Shown one piece after another: positions 8,332 through 17,382 of a DNA stretch of 64,000 nt. A model generated the notes under the pieces. That model was not told the DNA's origin. It ran no database searches and saw only the letters and a list, made by a program, of their open reading frames with translations. How positions within the stretch are numbered: position 1 is the stretch's first letter; every line of letters starts with the position of its first letter. A program made the position numbers and the translations under genes. Where the stretch lies: assembly GCF_014206945.1 (NCBI RefSeq), contig NZ_JACHON010000004.1:124001-188000 (forward strand), in the 5' to 3' direction. Source of the stretch: Gracilibacillus halotolerans (GTDB taxonomy: Bacteria; Bacillota; Bacilli; Bacillales; Amphibacillaceae).

Positions 8332-9528
8332 ATGCAAAAGGTTTCACGAACTTTCAGAGATTACGCACTTATCTTTTGGATTGCCTTACGACTAGGTGTC
8401 ACTTCCTTTGGTGGTCCTATTGCACATCTTGGATATTTCCACGATGAATATGTTCGCCGCAGAAAATGGCTAAGTGAAAAACATTATGCTGATTTAGTTG
8501 CTCTCTGTCAATTTTTACCTGGTCCAGCGAGCAGTCAAGTCGGTATCGGTGTTGGAATAATACGTGGCGGTGTATTGGGTGGTTTTCTAGCCTTTTTAGG
8601 TTTTACCGTTCCATCCGTAATCGTACTAATTCTTTTCGCATTAGCCGTTCATTCATTTGATATTTATGATGCTAGCTTTATCCATGGATTAAAGATTGTT
8701 GCTGTTGCTGTTGTTGCCCATGCTATTATGGGGATGGGTGCAAAGCTGACACCTGACTTAACCCGAAAAGCAATTGCTATCCTGGCAGTCATTGCTATGC
8801 TTTTTTGGCAATCAACTTGGACGCAGGTCGGTATTATTCTTATCGCTGCAGTTATTGGGATATTTCTGTTTAACAAACAAGAAAACGAAGGTAAAGAAGC
8901 GCAATTACACCTTACACTATCCAAAAAAATTGGAGCAATCAGTTTAAGTTTATTTTTCAGTTTATTAATCGTTCTCCCAATCCTTAGTAATATTAGCAAT
9001 TCTAGTTGGCTTACAATGTTTGATAGCTTCTACCGTTCAGGTGCATTAGTTTTTGGTGGCGGTCATGTTGTATTACCATTATTGGAACAGGAATTTGTCC
9101 CTACTGGATTTATTACAGCTGAAGAATTTTTAGCTGGTTATGGTGCTGCACAAGCTGTACCTGGGCCTTTATTTACTTTTGCAGCATATTTAGGAACAGT
9201 TATTGCAGGGGTGCCTGGTGGGGTTCTTGCAACGGTTGCTATCTTTTTGCCAGCCTTCTTATTAATTGTTGGTACTCTTCCATTTTGGCATGCTCTTAGA
9301 GAGAAAAGTTCTGTAAAGGGAGCGTTTGTTGCAGTCAATGCTGCAGTTGTAGGTATATTAATAGCTGCTTTTTACCAACCAATCTGGACAAGTACTATCG
9401 TTGAAGTAAAAGATTTTGCTTTAGCTCTCATACTATTTAGTTTACTTGCTTTTTGGAAACTCCCATCTTGGGTAATCGTTATTCTAGGAATTATTGGTGG
9501 AATACTACTACCTTATATTAACTTTTAA
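8332..9528 (+). CDS. chrA: Chromate transporter, ChrA family (long, two-domain form)
   Basis: A 398-aa membrane protein with two homologous CHR domains in tandem. The first contains FGGPIAHLGYFHDEYV and the second FGGGHVVLPLLEQEFV, each followed by a PGP-containing segment (LPGPASSQ and VPGPLFTFAAYLG). Long-chain ChrA proteins export chromate in exchange with other anions, giving resistance; some members may move other oxyanions. Ribosome site AGGAGG 6 nt before ATG; strong terminator immediately after the stop. It sits in a metal-efflux neighbourhood with the zinc CDF and ArsR-family genes. Confidence 0.9.
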   Translation: MQKVSRTFRDYALIFWIALRLGVTSFGGPIAHLGYFHDEYVRRRKWLSEKHYADLVALCQFLPGPASSQVGIGVGIIRGGVLGGFLAFLGFTVPSVIVLILFALAVHSFDIYDASFIHGLKIVAVAVVAHAIMGMGAKLTPDLTRKAIAILAVIAMLFWQSTWTQVGIILIAAVIGIFLFNKQENEGKEAQLHLTLSKKIGAISLSLFFSLLIVLPILSNISNSSWLTMFDSFYRSGALVFGGGHVVLPLLEQEFVPTGFITAEEFLAGYGAAQAVPGPLFTFAAYLGTVIAGVPGGVLATVAIFLPAFLLIVGTLPFWHALREKSSVKGAFVAVNAAVVGILIAAFYQPIWTSTIVEVKDFALALILFSLLAFWKLPSWVIVILGIIGGILLPYINF

Positions 9529-9533
9529 TATTG

Positions 9534-9571
9534 AACCTTTATCAGTGGCAACACGTGATAAAGGTTTTTTT
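9534..9571 (+). terminator. Terminator of chrA
   Basis: Stem AACCTTTATCA / TGATAAAGGTT capped by GTG-GCAA-CAC with one bulged G, then seven T residues. Confidence 0.92.
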
Positions 9572-9654
9572 CTGCTGTTTGGTATGTCCTTGTTCGGGTA
9601 AACTAAAAATAAATGTTTCTCTGAGGAGTTGCACACTTTCTCTTTTATATTATA

Positions 9655-9674
9655 ATATGAATATATGTTCATAT
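9655..9674 (+). promoter_or_regulatory. ArsR/SmtB-type operator before the zinc CDF gene
   Basis: Perfect inverted repeat ATATGAA-6 bp-TTCATAT, 21 bp upstream of the CDF start. This spacing and sequence match the known zinc-responsive ArsR/SmtB (CzrA) operators. The CzrA-like protein at 11408-11722 is the obvious candidate ligand. Confidence 0.82.
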
Positions 9675-9695
9675 ATTCGTTTTGGAGGGTTGACT

Positions 9696-10622
9696 ATGGG
9701 ACATCATCACCACGATCATCATGATCACCACGGACATCACCATCATCATACAAATAATAAAAAAGTCTTGTTAATTAGTTTCCTATTAATTTTTACTTTT
9801 ATGATAGTAGAAGTCATCGGAGGTATTCTTACAAATAGCCTCGCTTTACTGTCTGATGCTGCTCACATGCTGAGTGACGCATTTGCTTTAGGACTAAGTC
9901 TCTTTGCATTTAAGCTTAGTGAGAAAATGTCTAACTCTGAAAAAACATATGGTTATAAACGATTTGAAATTCTAGCTGCATTTATAAACGGTATTACACT
10001 AGTCGCTATTTCCATTTATATTTTTTGGGAAGCTTATAACCGTTTTTTAGAGCCACCAAATGTTAGTGGAATGATGCTATGGATAGCAACAATAGGTTTC
10101 CTCATTAATATTATCGTTGCATTTATTTTGATCAAAGGTGGAGACACAAAAAACAATCTTAATTTACGTAGTGCCTTACTACATGTTTTTGGAGATTTAC
10201 TTGGTTCTGTTGGTGCAATTGTTGCTGGTTTACTCATATTATTTTTCAACTGGAACATCGCTGACCCAATCGCTAGTGTACTCGTCGCCATTTTAATATT
10301 AATTAGTGGTTATCGTGTTACTTCGGATTCCGTTCATATTTTAATGGAAGGGACGCCTACACATTTATCTTTTGAAGAAATCGAAACCAAATTAACAAAT
10401 ATGGAGGGTGTCATTAATATTCACGACCTTCACGTTTGGACTATTACATCTGGATTTCCAGCTTTAAGTTGCCATTTAGTTGTTGAAGAAAATGTTGACC
10501 GAGACCATTTGTTAAAGAAGGCAGCTAAGCTATTAGAGGATGAATTTTCAATTGAGCACTCCACCATTCAAATAGAGGGTGCTGATGCGGATATACAGCA
10601 TCACGAAGATAATTGTAACTAA
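9696..10622 (+). CDS. czcD: Zinc/cobalt/cadmium CDF efflux protein with His-rich N-terminus
   Basis: Cation diffusion facilitator of 308 aa. The N-terminal 18 residues are almost all His/Asp/Gly (12 His), a metal-binding tail common in CzcD/ZitB proteins. Six TMs follow, with H57xxxD61 (TM2) and H163xxxD167 (TM5), the tetrahedral zinc-site signature, then the cytoplasmic ferredoxin-like domain. The start is the ATG after GGAGGG; an earlier in-frame ATG at 9531 lies inside the chrA terminator and is rejected. A CzrA-type operator covers the promoter region. Export of Zn2+ (also Co2+/Cd2+) is expected. Confidence 0.93.
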   Translation: MGHHHHDHHDHHGHHHHHTNNKKVLLISFLLIFTFMIVEVIGGILTNSLALLSDAAHMLSDAFALGLSLFAFKLSEKMSNSEKTYGYKRFEILAAFINGITLVAISIYIFWEAYNRFLEPPNVSGMMLWIATIGFLINIIVAFILIKGGDTKNNLNLRSALLHVFGDLLGSVGAIVAGLLILFFNWNIADPIASVLVAILILISGYRVTSDSVHILMEGTPTHLSFEEIETKLTNMEGVINIHDLHVWTITSGFPALSCHLVVEENVDRDHLLKKAAKLLEDEFSIEHSTIQIEGADADIQHHEDNCN

Positions 10623-10656
10623 CGTATATTCACTCAATTTTTAGCTGGAGTCCTTT

Positions 10657-10802
10657 AACATTGGATATAGGTCTATTAATATCGGATTGGTTAGCTAGAA
10701 CATGGGATTTGAGCTTCCTAAAATTGGAATTACGTCTCTAACATTAGATATGAACGTTTTAATATCAGATTCACTATCTGGAACATTGGATTCTACGCTA
10801 AT
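10657..10802. repeat. Degenerate 21-bp tandem array B (7 units)
   Basis: Seven units of 19-22 bp of the same family as array A. Constant parts such as AACATTGGATA, AATATCGGATT and AACATTAGATA alternate with 10-bp stretches unique to each unit. Starts 35 bp after the czcD stop and runs into the 41-bp array. A 70-codon frame across it is a shadow. Confidence 0.82.
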
Positions 10803-10838
10803 GCCTTATATTTTCTATTTTATACAGAGTCAAATACT

Positions 10839-11371
10839 TCTATCTCGAGTCGGAGCCGCTCTATCTGGAGTGAAAGACTTCTATCACGAGTCGTGGGTGC
10901 TCTATCTGGAGTAAAAGACTTCTATCTTGAGACGTGGGAGCTCTATCCGGAGTGAAAGACTTCTATCTCGAGTCGAATCCGCTCTATCTGGAGTGAAAGG
11001 CTTCTATCTCGAGTCGGAGCTGCTCTATCTGGAGTGAAAGACTTCTATCTCGAGTCGGAGCCGCTCTATCTGGAGTGAAAGACTTCTATCTCGAGTCGGA
11101 GCCGCTCTATCTGGAGTAAAAGACTTCTATCTTGAGACGTGGGAGCTCTATCCGGAGTGAAAGACTTCTATCACGAGTGGAAGCCGCTCTATCTGGAGTG
11201 AAAGACTTCTATCTCGAGTCGAATCCGCTCTATCCGGAGTGAAAGAATTCTATCTCGAGTCGTGGGTGCTCTATCTGGAGTGAAAGACTTCTATCTCGAG
11301 TCGGAGCCGCTCTATCCGGAGTGAAAGACTACTATCTCGAGTCGAAGCCGCTCTATCCGGATTCATCGGGT
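10839..11371. repeat. 13-copy 41-bp tandem repeat array
   Basis: Thirteen consecutive 41-bp units. Each consists of a 21-bp half (TCTATCTCGAGT plus 9 bp, commonly CGGAGCCGC, also CGTGGGTGC, CGTGGGAGC, CGAATCCGC) and a 20-bp half (TCTATCTGGAGT plus GAAAGACT). A variant block (TAAAAG, then TTGAGACGTGGGAGC, then CCGG) recurs exactly 205 bp apart (10901 and 11106), that is five units. That shows past duplication inside the array. 41 is not a multiple of 3, so it is not a coding repeat. It separates czcD from its likely regulator. Confidence 0.95.
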
Positions 11372-11407
11372 CCTGTACTGTGTCTCATTATGTAAGGGGG
11401 AATAGTA

Positions 11408-11722
11408 GTGAGCCAAGAAACTACCAATTATGAATCATTAGATGAAGAAACACTTTTTCTTGTCTCTCAAACCTTTAAAGCTTTGGGAGACCCTACTCGA
11501 ATAAAAATTCTTCATTTACTTTGTGATAAAGAACTTTCCGTTAATGCGATTGCTGAAACATTGCACTTGAATCAATCTAACGTATCTCATCAATTACGTT
11601 TTTTAAAAAACCTTCGTTTAGTGAAATATCGTAGAGAAGGTAAGACAATCTTTTACTCACATGACGACGAACATGTCATTAAAATTCTAAAACAATCTAT
11701 CGAACATGCGAGTCATCATTAA
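11408..11722 (+). CDS. czrA: CzrA-type ArsR/SmtB family metal-sensing repressor
   Basis: A 104-aa winged-helix repressor. The C-terminal helix carries DDEHV and EHASHH, that is the D-x-H...H-x2-H alpha-5 zinc site of CzrA/SmtB. There is no CxC arsenic-type site. It should release DNA on binding Zn2+ or Co2+. The GTG start follows AAGGGGG. The likely target is the operator before czcD, although the gene is cut off from czcD by about 0.8 kb of repeats. In many relatives regulator and transporter are cotranscribed, so the spacing here is unusual. Confidence 0.9.
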   Translation: MSQETTNYESLDEETLFLVSQTFKALGDPTRIKILHLLCDKELSVNAIAETLHLNQSNVSHQLRFLKNLRLVKYRREGKTIFYSHDDEHVIKILKQSIEHASHH

Positions 11723-11725
11723 AAA

Positions 11726-11797
11726 AATCCCGTCGTTGTGCATTCGCCCTACTCATAAAAGAGTGGTGGCATACGATACAACGAGCGGGATTGTTTT
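11726..11797. terminator. Long bidirectional terminator between convergent genes
   Basis: Outer stem AATCCCG/CGGGATT and TCGTTGT/ACAACGA with an inner stem around CTACTC / GAGTGG; T run on the plus side and A run on the other. It serves czrA and the convergent gene. Confidence 0.85.
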
Positions 11798-11806
11798 TAT
11801 CATTTT

Positions 11807-12343
11807 TTAAACACACGTAAAGGATTCAATACGGTTTAAATCAATTCCAAAATACACCCAGTTGAATCCAGTCCAACGATATCCTGCTACAGAAGTTCTA
11901 CCTACAAATGTTGGATAGAACCAGAATTGCTGGAAACGACTCAATCGGATAAATGTAAAGCGGAATAAACAACCTCTTATCGAACCCGGGTCAACTGCTA
12001 ACACACTTGGGCCACCTGCTCCTTGACTAGAAAATGCTGCAGGGATTTGCGACGGTGGTGGTGTGCTTGGTGGTCCTACTTGAGAAGGTCCTGCTCCTTG
12101 AGATGGGCCTCCTGGAAACCCTCCACCTCCAGGTAAGAATGGGCTAAACGGTGAGTTACTTCCTCCAAATGGAAAGCCTGGTTGGGAAACAGGGGTAACA
12201 GGTCCTGGTTGAAGCTCAAATCCCGGTGTTGTAGCTCTCGCATCTTGGTAATTCATACCTTGATAATAGGGTTGTTGCATTGGGTGTTGACTAGCGTCAT
12301 TTTGATAAATAAACTCCTCATTATGCGGATATAAGTAATCCAT
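11807..12343 (-). CDS. Uncharacterised Pro/Gly-rich protein with conserved aromatic C-terminal domain
   Basis: 178 aa from the ATG preceded by AGGAGGGA. Residues about 1-45 are Tyr/Gln/Asn-rich, and 45-115 are low-complexity Pro/Gly/Ser (GGGGFPGG, PPSTPPPSQ). The last 65 residues (RGCLFRFTFIRLSRFQQFWFYPTFVGRTSVAGYRWTG and on) are dense in Phe/Trp/Tyr and look folded. There is no signal peptide or membrane span. The composition recalls spore-surface proteins and spoVR is next door on the same strand, but this is only an inference. I do not recognise a function. Confidence 0.65.
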   Translation of the reverse strand: MDYLYPHNEEFIYQNDASQHPMQQPYYQGMNYQDARATTPGFELQPGPVTPVSQPGFPFGGSNSPFSPFLPGGGGFPGGPSQGAGPSQVGPPSTPPPSQIPAAFSSQGAGGPSVLAVDPGSIRGCLFRFTFIRLSRFQQFWFYPTFVGRTSVAGYRWTGFNWVYFGIDLNRIESFTCV

Positions 12344-12437
12344 ATTCATTCCCTCCTATCGATACCACTACATGATATGATAGGCATCCGCTGAAGTAAT
12401 TTGTCCACCTATAAATAGGCGCTTTTTTTGTCGGACA

Positions 12438-13853
12438 TTATAAATACTTTTTTGTCACTTTAGACTCATGGCAAGAGAACAGACATTGTTTTTCATCTAC
12501 AATCGTTTCTAAATGTACGCCTCTCCCCCACAATTTATAAATGTATGGTAAGGTTTTTTCTAAATAGCGAACATCTAATTCTGTCCCTTCGTAATGATGC
12601 TTAATATGCAGCTCACCATTTTTCATATAATCACCATCTTGGACTGTTAAATAAGGAAAGCCACCATTTAATCTACTTGCTATTAATTGTTCTCTCACTT
12701 GCTCCCAATCTTTATCAATCACTTTATACTCACTGCCTTGTTTCTGAAAAATGTATAAGTCTTCTTTTTCAACAAAATCCTTCGTTAAATAATTACGCAG
12801 AAAAGAAATATCAGAATCTAGTTCCCTTATCTCAAATAACTTTTCTCTCCCTGATTCTGGTTTTATACCGAGCTTCATCATTTCCTCTGTAGGACGATCA
12901 TACCGTTGTTCAATATCCTCTAACATTTTCAACCCTAAATAATAGGGATTAATTTGAGTTTTAGATGGCTGCACAACATTGGCATTTAATGAGGCAAATT
13001 CAATCGCTTCATCACTAGTTAATGGTAATTCTCTTAAAATCTTTTGATGCCAATAGGTAGCCCAACCTTCATTCATTATTTTCGTCTCTAGTTGCGGCCA
13101 AAAATATAGCATTTCTTCTCGAAGCATTGTCATAATATCTCGTTGCCAATCTTCTAATTCCTTACTATGTTCTTCAATAAATAGGAGGATATCTTTTTCA
13201 GGCTTAGGTGGAAAAGGTCTTTTACGCTTTCGCTCACGTTTTGGCATCTGTTTGTTTTTTTCATCTAGTTCCCATAAGTCGTCGTACTCGGTACGTGGTG
13301 GTTCCACTTCTTCCTCTATTTCTTCTTGCTCCCAATCAAACTGGGATATTCGTAGCGAGGGATCGATATGCTCTTGAATCGATAATACAGCATCCAAAAA
13401 AGATTCCACTTCATGTAATCCATATTGTTTTTCATAGCTTGCAATACGTTCTGCAGTCGCAGCCATACTTTCGACCATATCTCGTTTCGTGTTCTTAAAT
13501 CGGACATTATTTTTGAAAAAGTCGCTATGAGCCAACACATGTGCCACTATTAATTTGTTCTGGATCAAACTATTGGAATGGAGTAGAAAAGCGTAGCATG
13601 GATCGGAATTAATGACGAGTTCATAAATTTTGGATAATCCTAAATCATATTGTAACTTCATGCGATGAAATTGTTTACCAAAGCTCCAATGAGAATATCT
13701 TGTTGGCATTCCATAGGCACCAAACGTATAAATAATTTCCGGTGGACAAATTTCATATCTCATCGGGTAAAAATCTAAGCCAAATCCTTTGGCTACTTCC
13801 GTAATCTCATCAATAGCATAAGATAGCTCTTTATGTTCATTTGCTCTCAACAC
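12438..13853 (-). CDS. spoVR: SpoVR family protein
   Basis: A 471-aa SpoVR homologue, normal length, recognised from the N-terminal [36 protein letters not shown]-type region and [10 protein letters not shown]. subtilis SpoVR is needed for proper spore cortex formation, and homologues occur in bacteria together with PrkA and YhbH/YeaH, with which they work. Both of these are in the window but far away (46953-48104 and 53901-55796). The GTG start is preceded by AGAGGGGG. The biochemical activity is not established. Confidence 0.93.
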   Translation of the reverse strand: MLRANEHKELSYAIDEITEVAKGFGLDFYPMRYEICPPEIIYTFGAYGMPTRYSHWSFGKQFHRMKLQYDLGLSKIYELVINSDPCYAFLLHSNSLIQNKLIVAHVLAHSDFFKNNVRFKNTKRDMVESMAATAERIASYEKQYGLHEVESFLDAVLSIQEHIDPSLRISQFDWEQEEIEEEVEPPRTEYDDLWELDEKNKQMPKRERKRKRPFPPKPEKDILLFIEEHSKELEDWQRDIMTMLREEMLYFWPQLETKIMNEGWATYWHQKILRELPLTSDEAIEFASLNANVVQPSKTQINPYYLGLKMLEDIEQRYDRPTEEMMKLGIKPESGREKLFEIRELDSDISFLRNYLTKDFVEKEDLYIFQKQGSEYKVIDKDWEQVREQLIASRLNGGFPYLTVQDGDYMKNGELHIKHHYEGTELDVRYLEKTLPYIYKLWGRGVHLETIVDEKQCLFSCHESKVTKKYL

Positions 13854-13979
13854 GAAGCCCCCTCTATTCCTTCTTCTTAAATACTATGCAGAAGAGGGGC
13901 AAACAATGAAATGGGTTCACGACTTTTTCATAGTATCTATTTGGTCTGGTGTATAACCTCACTCCATCCTCCATAAAAA

Positions 13980-14006
13980 ATAGATGCTCTCCTTAAGAAC
14001 ATCTAT
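13980..14006 (-). terminator. Terminator of M20 dipeptidase gene
   Basis: ATAGATG / CATCTAT stem followed by six T residues on the minus strand, 13 bp past the stop. Confidence 0.8.
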
Positions 14007-14018
14007 CCTCTACAACTA

Positions 14019-15383
14019 TTATTTATTTGCTAATTTATGATAATAATTGGTGATTGTTTTCATTCCCGTATAAAAATGTTCTAAAGGAAAGCTTTCATTA
14101 GGTGAATGTAAACGATCATCTGGCGTCCCAAAGCCAAGCAATACAACTGGTATATCGTATATGGCATCTAACCATTCAACAACGGGGATTGATCCACCCA
14201 TTCGCACAAATACTGCTTCTTTATTAAATGTTTCTTCGTAGCTTTCCTTCGCTTTCATAATAAATGGATGACTTGGATCGACACGATATGCTTTTGCAGA
14301 TAGTGGCTCCCGTTTAATCGTGACAGACACACCTTTAGGAACATGTGCTTCAATGTGCTGAACGAGTAAATCTTGAATGATTTCTGGGTCTTGACCTGGC
14401 ACTAAACGACAGGTCAGTTTACATGTTGCGGTTGAAGGAATAATCGTTTTTGTTCCTTCTCCTTGATAACCACTATACACGCCATTAATTTCTAGTGTTG
14501 GTCGTGCCATTGTATGTTCAACAGGGGTATAACCTTTTTCCGATACTGTGTCAGGGGCACCAGTTGTTTTAGTGAAATCCTCACTAGGAGCTTTCGCCAT
14601 TAGCTCTCTTTCAGTTTCTTCTAATGGGATAACATCATCATAAAACCCTTTAATCTGGACAACTTCTTCCTCATCCTTCATCGTTGCTAATAAATGTGCC
14701 ATCGCCATGGCTGGATTTCGAATTGCTCCCCCATACATACCTGAATGAAGGTCGCTATCAGGCCCCTTTAGAGTGAATTCCAATCCAGTAAAACCTTTCA
14801 ATCCATATAAGATAGTTGGTTGGTCATTTGTAACGAATCCTGAGTCCGAAATCACTGCCAAATCCGCTTCAAATAAATCCTTTTCTTTATGAAGAATATC
14901 ATATAAATGTTCACTACCAATCTCTTCTTCACCCTCGATGCACACTTTCACATTAATTGGTAGCTTACCTTCTGTTTTAAAGAATGCACGTAACACAGCT
15001 AAATGCATAAAGACTTGCCCTTTATCGTCACTAGAACCACGCGCATACAGTCGACCATCACGAACTTCTGGCTCAAACGGTTCGCTCTTCCATTCCTCTA
15101 ACGGTTCAGGTGGTTGCACATCGTAATGTCCATACAATAAGACTGTTGGCGCATCACCAGCTTCCATCCATTCGGCATAAACAAGTGGATGACCTTCTGT
15201 ATCTTTTATTTTGACGTCAGAAAATCCCGATTCCTTTAAATAGTTAGTCACAAATTCAGCTGTTTTTCGTATATCTTTTTTATAATTTGAATCCGTGCTT
15301 ATGCTCGGTATACGAAGAAATTCTTTCACATCTTCTAATAATTGCTCTTTATTTTTTTCCAAGTACGTATATATATGTTCCAT
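14019..15383 (-). CDS. M20 family metallopeptidase (dipeptidase/carnosinase-like)
   Basis: Cytosolic zinc peptidase of 454 aa. Metal and catalytic motifs are YGHYDVQPP (His ligand and Asp), GSSDDKGQ (bridging Asp), EGEEEIGS (catalytic and ligand Glu), and a C-terminal LGFGTPDDRLHSPNES (His ligand). An insertion dimerisation domain lies between about 190 and 330. The family hydrolyses dipeptides or similar substrates. The start is placed at the ATG after AAAGGA with 8 nt spacing; an upstream in-frame ATG at 15410 lacks a ribosome site. Stands alone. Confidence 0.88.
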   Translation of the reverse strand: MEHIYTYLEKNKEQLLEDVKEFLRIPSISTDSNYKKDIRKTAEFVTNYLKESGFSDVKIKDTEGHPLVYAEWMEAGDAPTVLLYGHYDVQPPEPLEEWKSEPFEPEVRDGRLYARGSSDDKGQVFMHLAVLRAFFKTEGKLPINVKVCIEGEEEIGSEHLYDILHKEKDLFEADLAVISDSGFVTNDQPTILYGLKGFTGLEFTLKGPDSDLHSGMYGGAIRNPAMAMAHLLATMKDEEEVVQIKGFYDDVIPLEETERELMAKAPSEDFTKTTGAPDTVSEKGYTPVEHTMARPTLEINGVYSGYQGEGTKTIIPSTATCKLTCRLVPGQDPEIIQDLLVQHIEAHVPKGVSVTIKREPLSAKAYRVDPSHPFIMKAKESYEETFNKEAVFVRMGGSIPVVEWLDAIYDIPVVLLGFGTPDDRLHSPNESFPLEHFYTGMKTITNYYHKLANK

Positions 15384-15530
15384 GTTGTTCATCCTTTCAT
15401 TTGATTCCATTAATTAGTTTAACATGGATCCATCTATATCATACATTAATATGAAAGGCTCTTAGCCAACACATAACTGATAAAACATTATTTAATAAAG
15501 ATTTATTTATGATTAATGTTACTTTTTATT

Positions 15531-17207
15531 CTATTCTGCTTTCATTTGAAAGATATCCTTCACTGTTTGAAAAGCTAGTTTCTCTCTTCGATAAATATCT
15601 ACTATACCCTTATTATTCTGTGTTTTTGGCCTACCGTGAAACCATCCACTATCTACTCTACAATCAGCATATTGCCAGAGTATAACCCCACTTAAATCTT
15701 TATCTTCTAAAATAGAGGTTAATTGCTCTCGGAGTGCAATTTGCTGATAGTCTTCTGTCCATTTCTCTTTCGTGTTACTACGGTATCCATAAATTCCTCC
15801 TGCTCCTATTTCACTAATAAGAATCGGTTTGTTAGCCCCATCAGAATTATGAATAAACTTTTTCAAATTCGTTAAAGATTCTGTTACAGGTGTATCGTGG
15901 TACCACTTTGGATAAATATTAAACGACACAATATCAACTAGGTCTAGGCATAAATCTGCACCTATATGTGCTTCTAGGCTAGCAAATGAAACTGGTCGGC
16001 TTGGATCTAACCTTTTTATCTGCTCAAATTGTTTTGCATAACAGGATCTCCCAAATTCTGTATTACTTACACATTCATTTAATATCCCCCAGACAAAAAT
16101 GGAAGGATGATTGATGTGATTGTCTATCATTTCCTGGATACAGTCTGAGCTTTGCTTGTCGAAGTTCTTATGTTTCATCTGTTCTTCGTTTAGTCCTCTT
16201 GCATGTGACTCTTCCCAAACTAGAATTCCATTCTCATCACATAAATCTAAAAAACGATCATCATTCGGATAATGGCTAGTTCGAATACAATTGGCACCTA
16301 ATGACTTAATAATCTCTATATCTCGATACATTGCTTCGAGAGGAACAGAGCATCCAAATTCCGCATAATCTTCATGGCGATTTACACCTTTAATAATTAC
16401 CTTTTCTCCGTTCATCAATATATCTTTTCCACGTACGTGTACTTCACGAAATCCTACTCTATCAATCTTGTCATCAATAACACTTCCTTCATGTATAAGC
16501 CATGCATCCATCTTATATAGAGTAGGGTTATCTAATGAATAGGTTGTAGCGGATGGGAATGCAAATACACCTTCTACACGTGTTTCTTTATTAGGTGGAA
16601 GAACTGTATCCGCAAAAGCTATTTCCTCTTCTCCTATATTAATTTTTAATGTTACACTCTTTTCTTCGTTAGTAAGGTTATGTAACATAGCTCGAACAGA
16701 AGCTTTCCATTGGTCATTCTCCCATCTCGGAATAAAGTGAACATTTTTTATAAATAGTTCATCTAGCTGTTCTAATACGACTGGACGAGTAATTCCTCCA
16801 TAGGAATAATAATCATTACTCACATGCAGAGCCGACTCGTCATGAAACGTATTATCTACTTTAACCTCTAATAAATGCTCTCCATATGGTATATCCTTGA
16901 GTACAACACTGAACTCTGTATAGGCATTATAATGGTAAGCGATCTGCTTCTTGTTTAAGTAAACATGTGCAGTATGACTAACCCCTTTAAATACTATGCG
17001 AACATTACCACCAAACGTTATTTTTTGGGAATATAGTGCCTTACCTTTATAGGATGACAATTTAGGATTACTTTCCCAACAAGCTGGCACAATCATTTGA
17101 AATTTCTCCTGTTTTTCATCTTCTTCATTCAACGTATGAAAGTCCCATATTGGCGCAAGAGGAATTTCCTTCCGAACTATATGATTTTGAAACAGTCTAG
17201 TATTCAT
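15531..17207 (-). CDS. Glycoside hydrolase family 2, beta-glucuronidase-type
   Basis: 558 aa. N-terminal jelly-roll sugar-binding domain (about 1-170), immunoglobulin-like domain (about 170-265), then the TIM barrel. The GH2 pattern GVNRHEDYAEFG, acid/base Glu378 in GILNE and nucleophile Glu466 in ISEIGAGG are present. The FNIYPKWY, ISEIGAGGIYGYR and WQYADCR wording suits beta-glucuronidases rather than the ~1000-aa beta-galactosidases. No signal peptide, so it acts on imported oligosaccharides or glycosides. Start chosen at the ATG 8 nt after GGAGG. Divergently transcribed from an AraC-type regulator, the likely controller. No transporter is adjacent. Confidence 0.87.
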   Translation of the reverse strand: MNTRLFQNHIVRKEIPLAPIWDFHTLNEEDEKQEKFQMIVPACWESNPKLSSYKGKALYSQKITFGGNVRIVFKGVSHTAHVYLNKKQIAYHYNAYTEFSVVLKDIPYGEHLLEVKVDNTFHDESALHVSNDYYSYGGITRPVVLEQLDELFIKNVHFIPRWENDQWKASVRAMLHNLTNEEKSVTLKINIGEEEIAFADTVLPPNKETRVEGVFAFPSATTYSLDNPTLYKMDAWLIHEGSVIDDKIDRVGFREVHVRGKDILMNGEKVIIKGVNRHEDYAEFGCSVPLEAMYRDIEIIKSLGANCIRTSHYPNDDRFLDLCDENGILVWEESHARGLNEEQMKHKNFDKQSSDCIQEMIDNHINHPSIFVWGILNECVSNTEFGRSCYAKQFEQIKRLDPSRPVSFASLEAHIGADLCLDLVDIVSFNIYPKWYHDTPVTESLTNLKKFIHNSDGANKPILISEIGAGGIYGYRSNTKEKWTEDYQQIALREQLTSILEDKDLSGVILWQYADCRVDSGWFHGRPKTQNNKGIVDIYRREKLAFQTVKDIFQMKAE

Positions 17208-17382
17208 ATTATTAACCTCCAATTGTATGATTAATTATCATTATAGAAAGCGATTAATATGAAATGAATAGAGGAAAGTAATCACTTCATGTCAAATAGT
17301 ATTATTATAGTCATAATGTAAATTAACATGATATAATCGTTTAACTGTGACATGTCTAAAAGTACGGAGGTTGTATGCAATC

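Noticed and set aside
9531-9695. Longer N-terminus for the zinc CDF protein
   Set aside because: The extra codons overlap the chrA terminator and the operator; the ATG after GGAGGG gives the normal His-rich start.
10702-10914. 70-codon ORF across repeats
   Set aside because: It crosses two unrelated repeat arrays with no ribosome site; the 41-bp period breaks frame.
10657-11371. CRISPR array
   Set aside because: Unit length is 21 or 41 bp with short cores, variable parts are only 8-10 bp and partly recurrent, and no cas genes are present.
17245-17258. cre site in the GH2/araC intergenic region
   Set aside because: AGAAAGCGATTAAT matches only 11 of 14 positions, not convincing.
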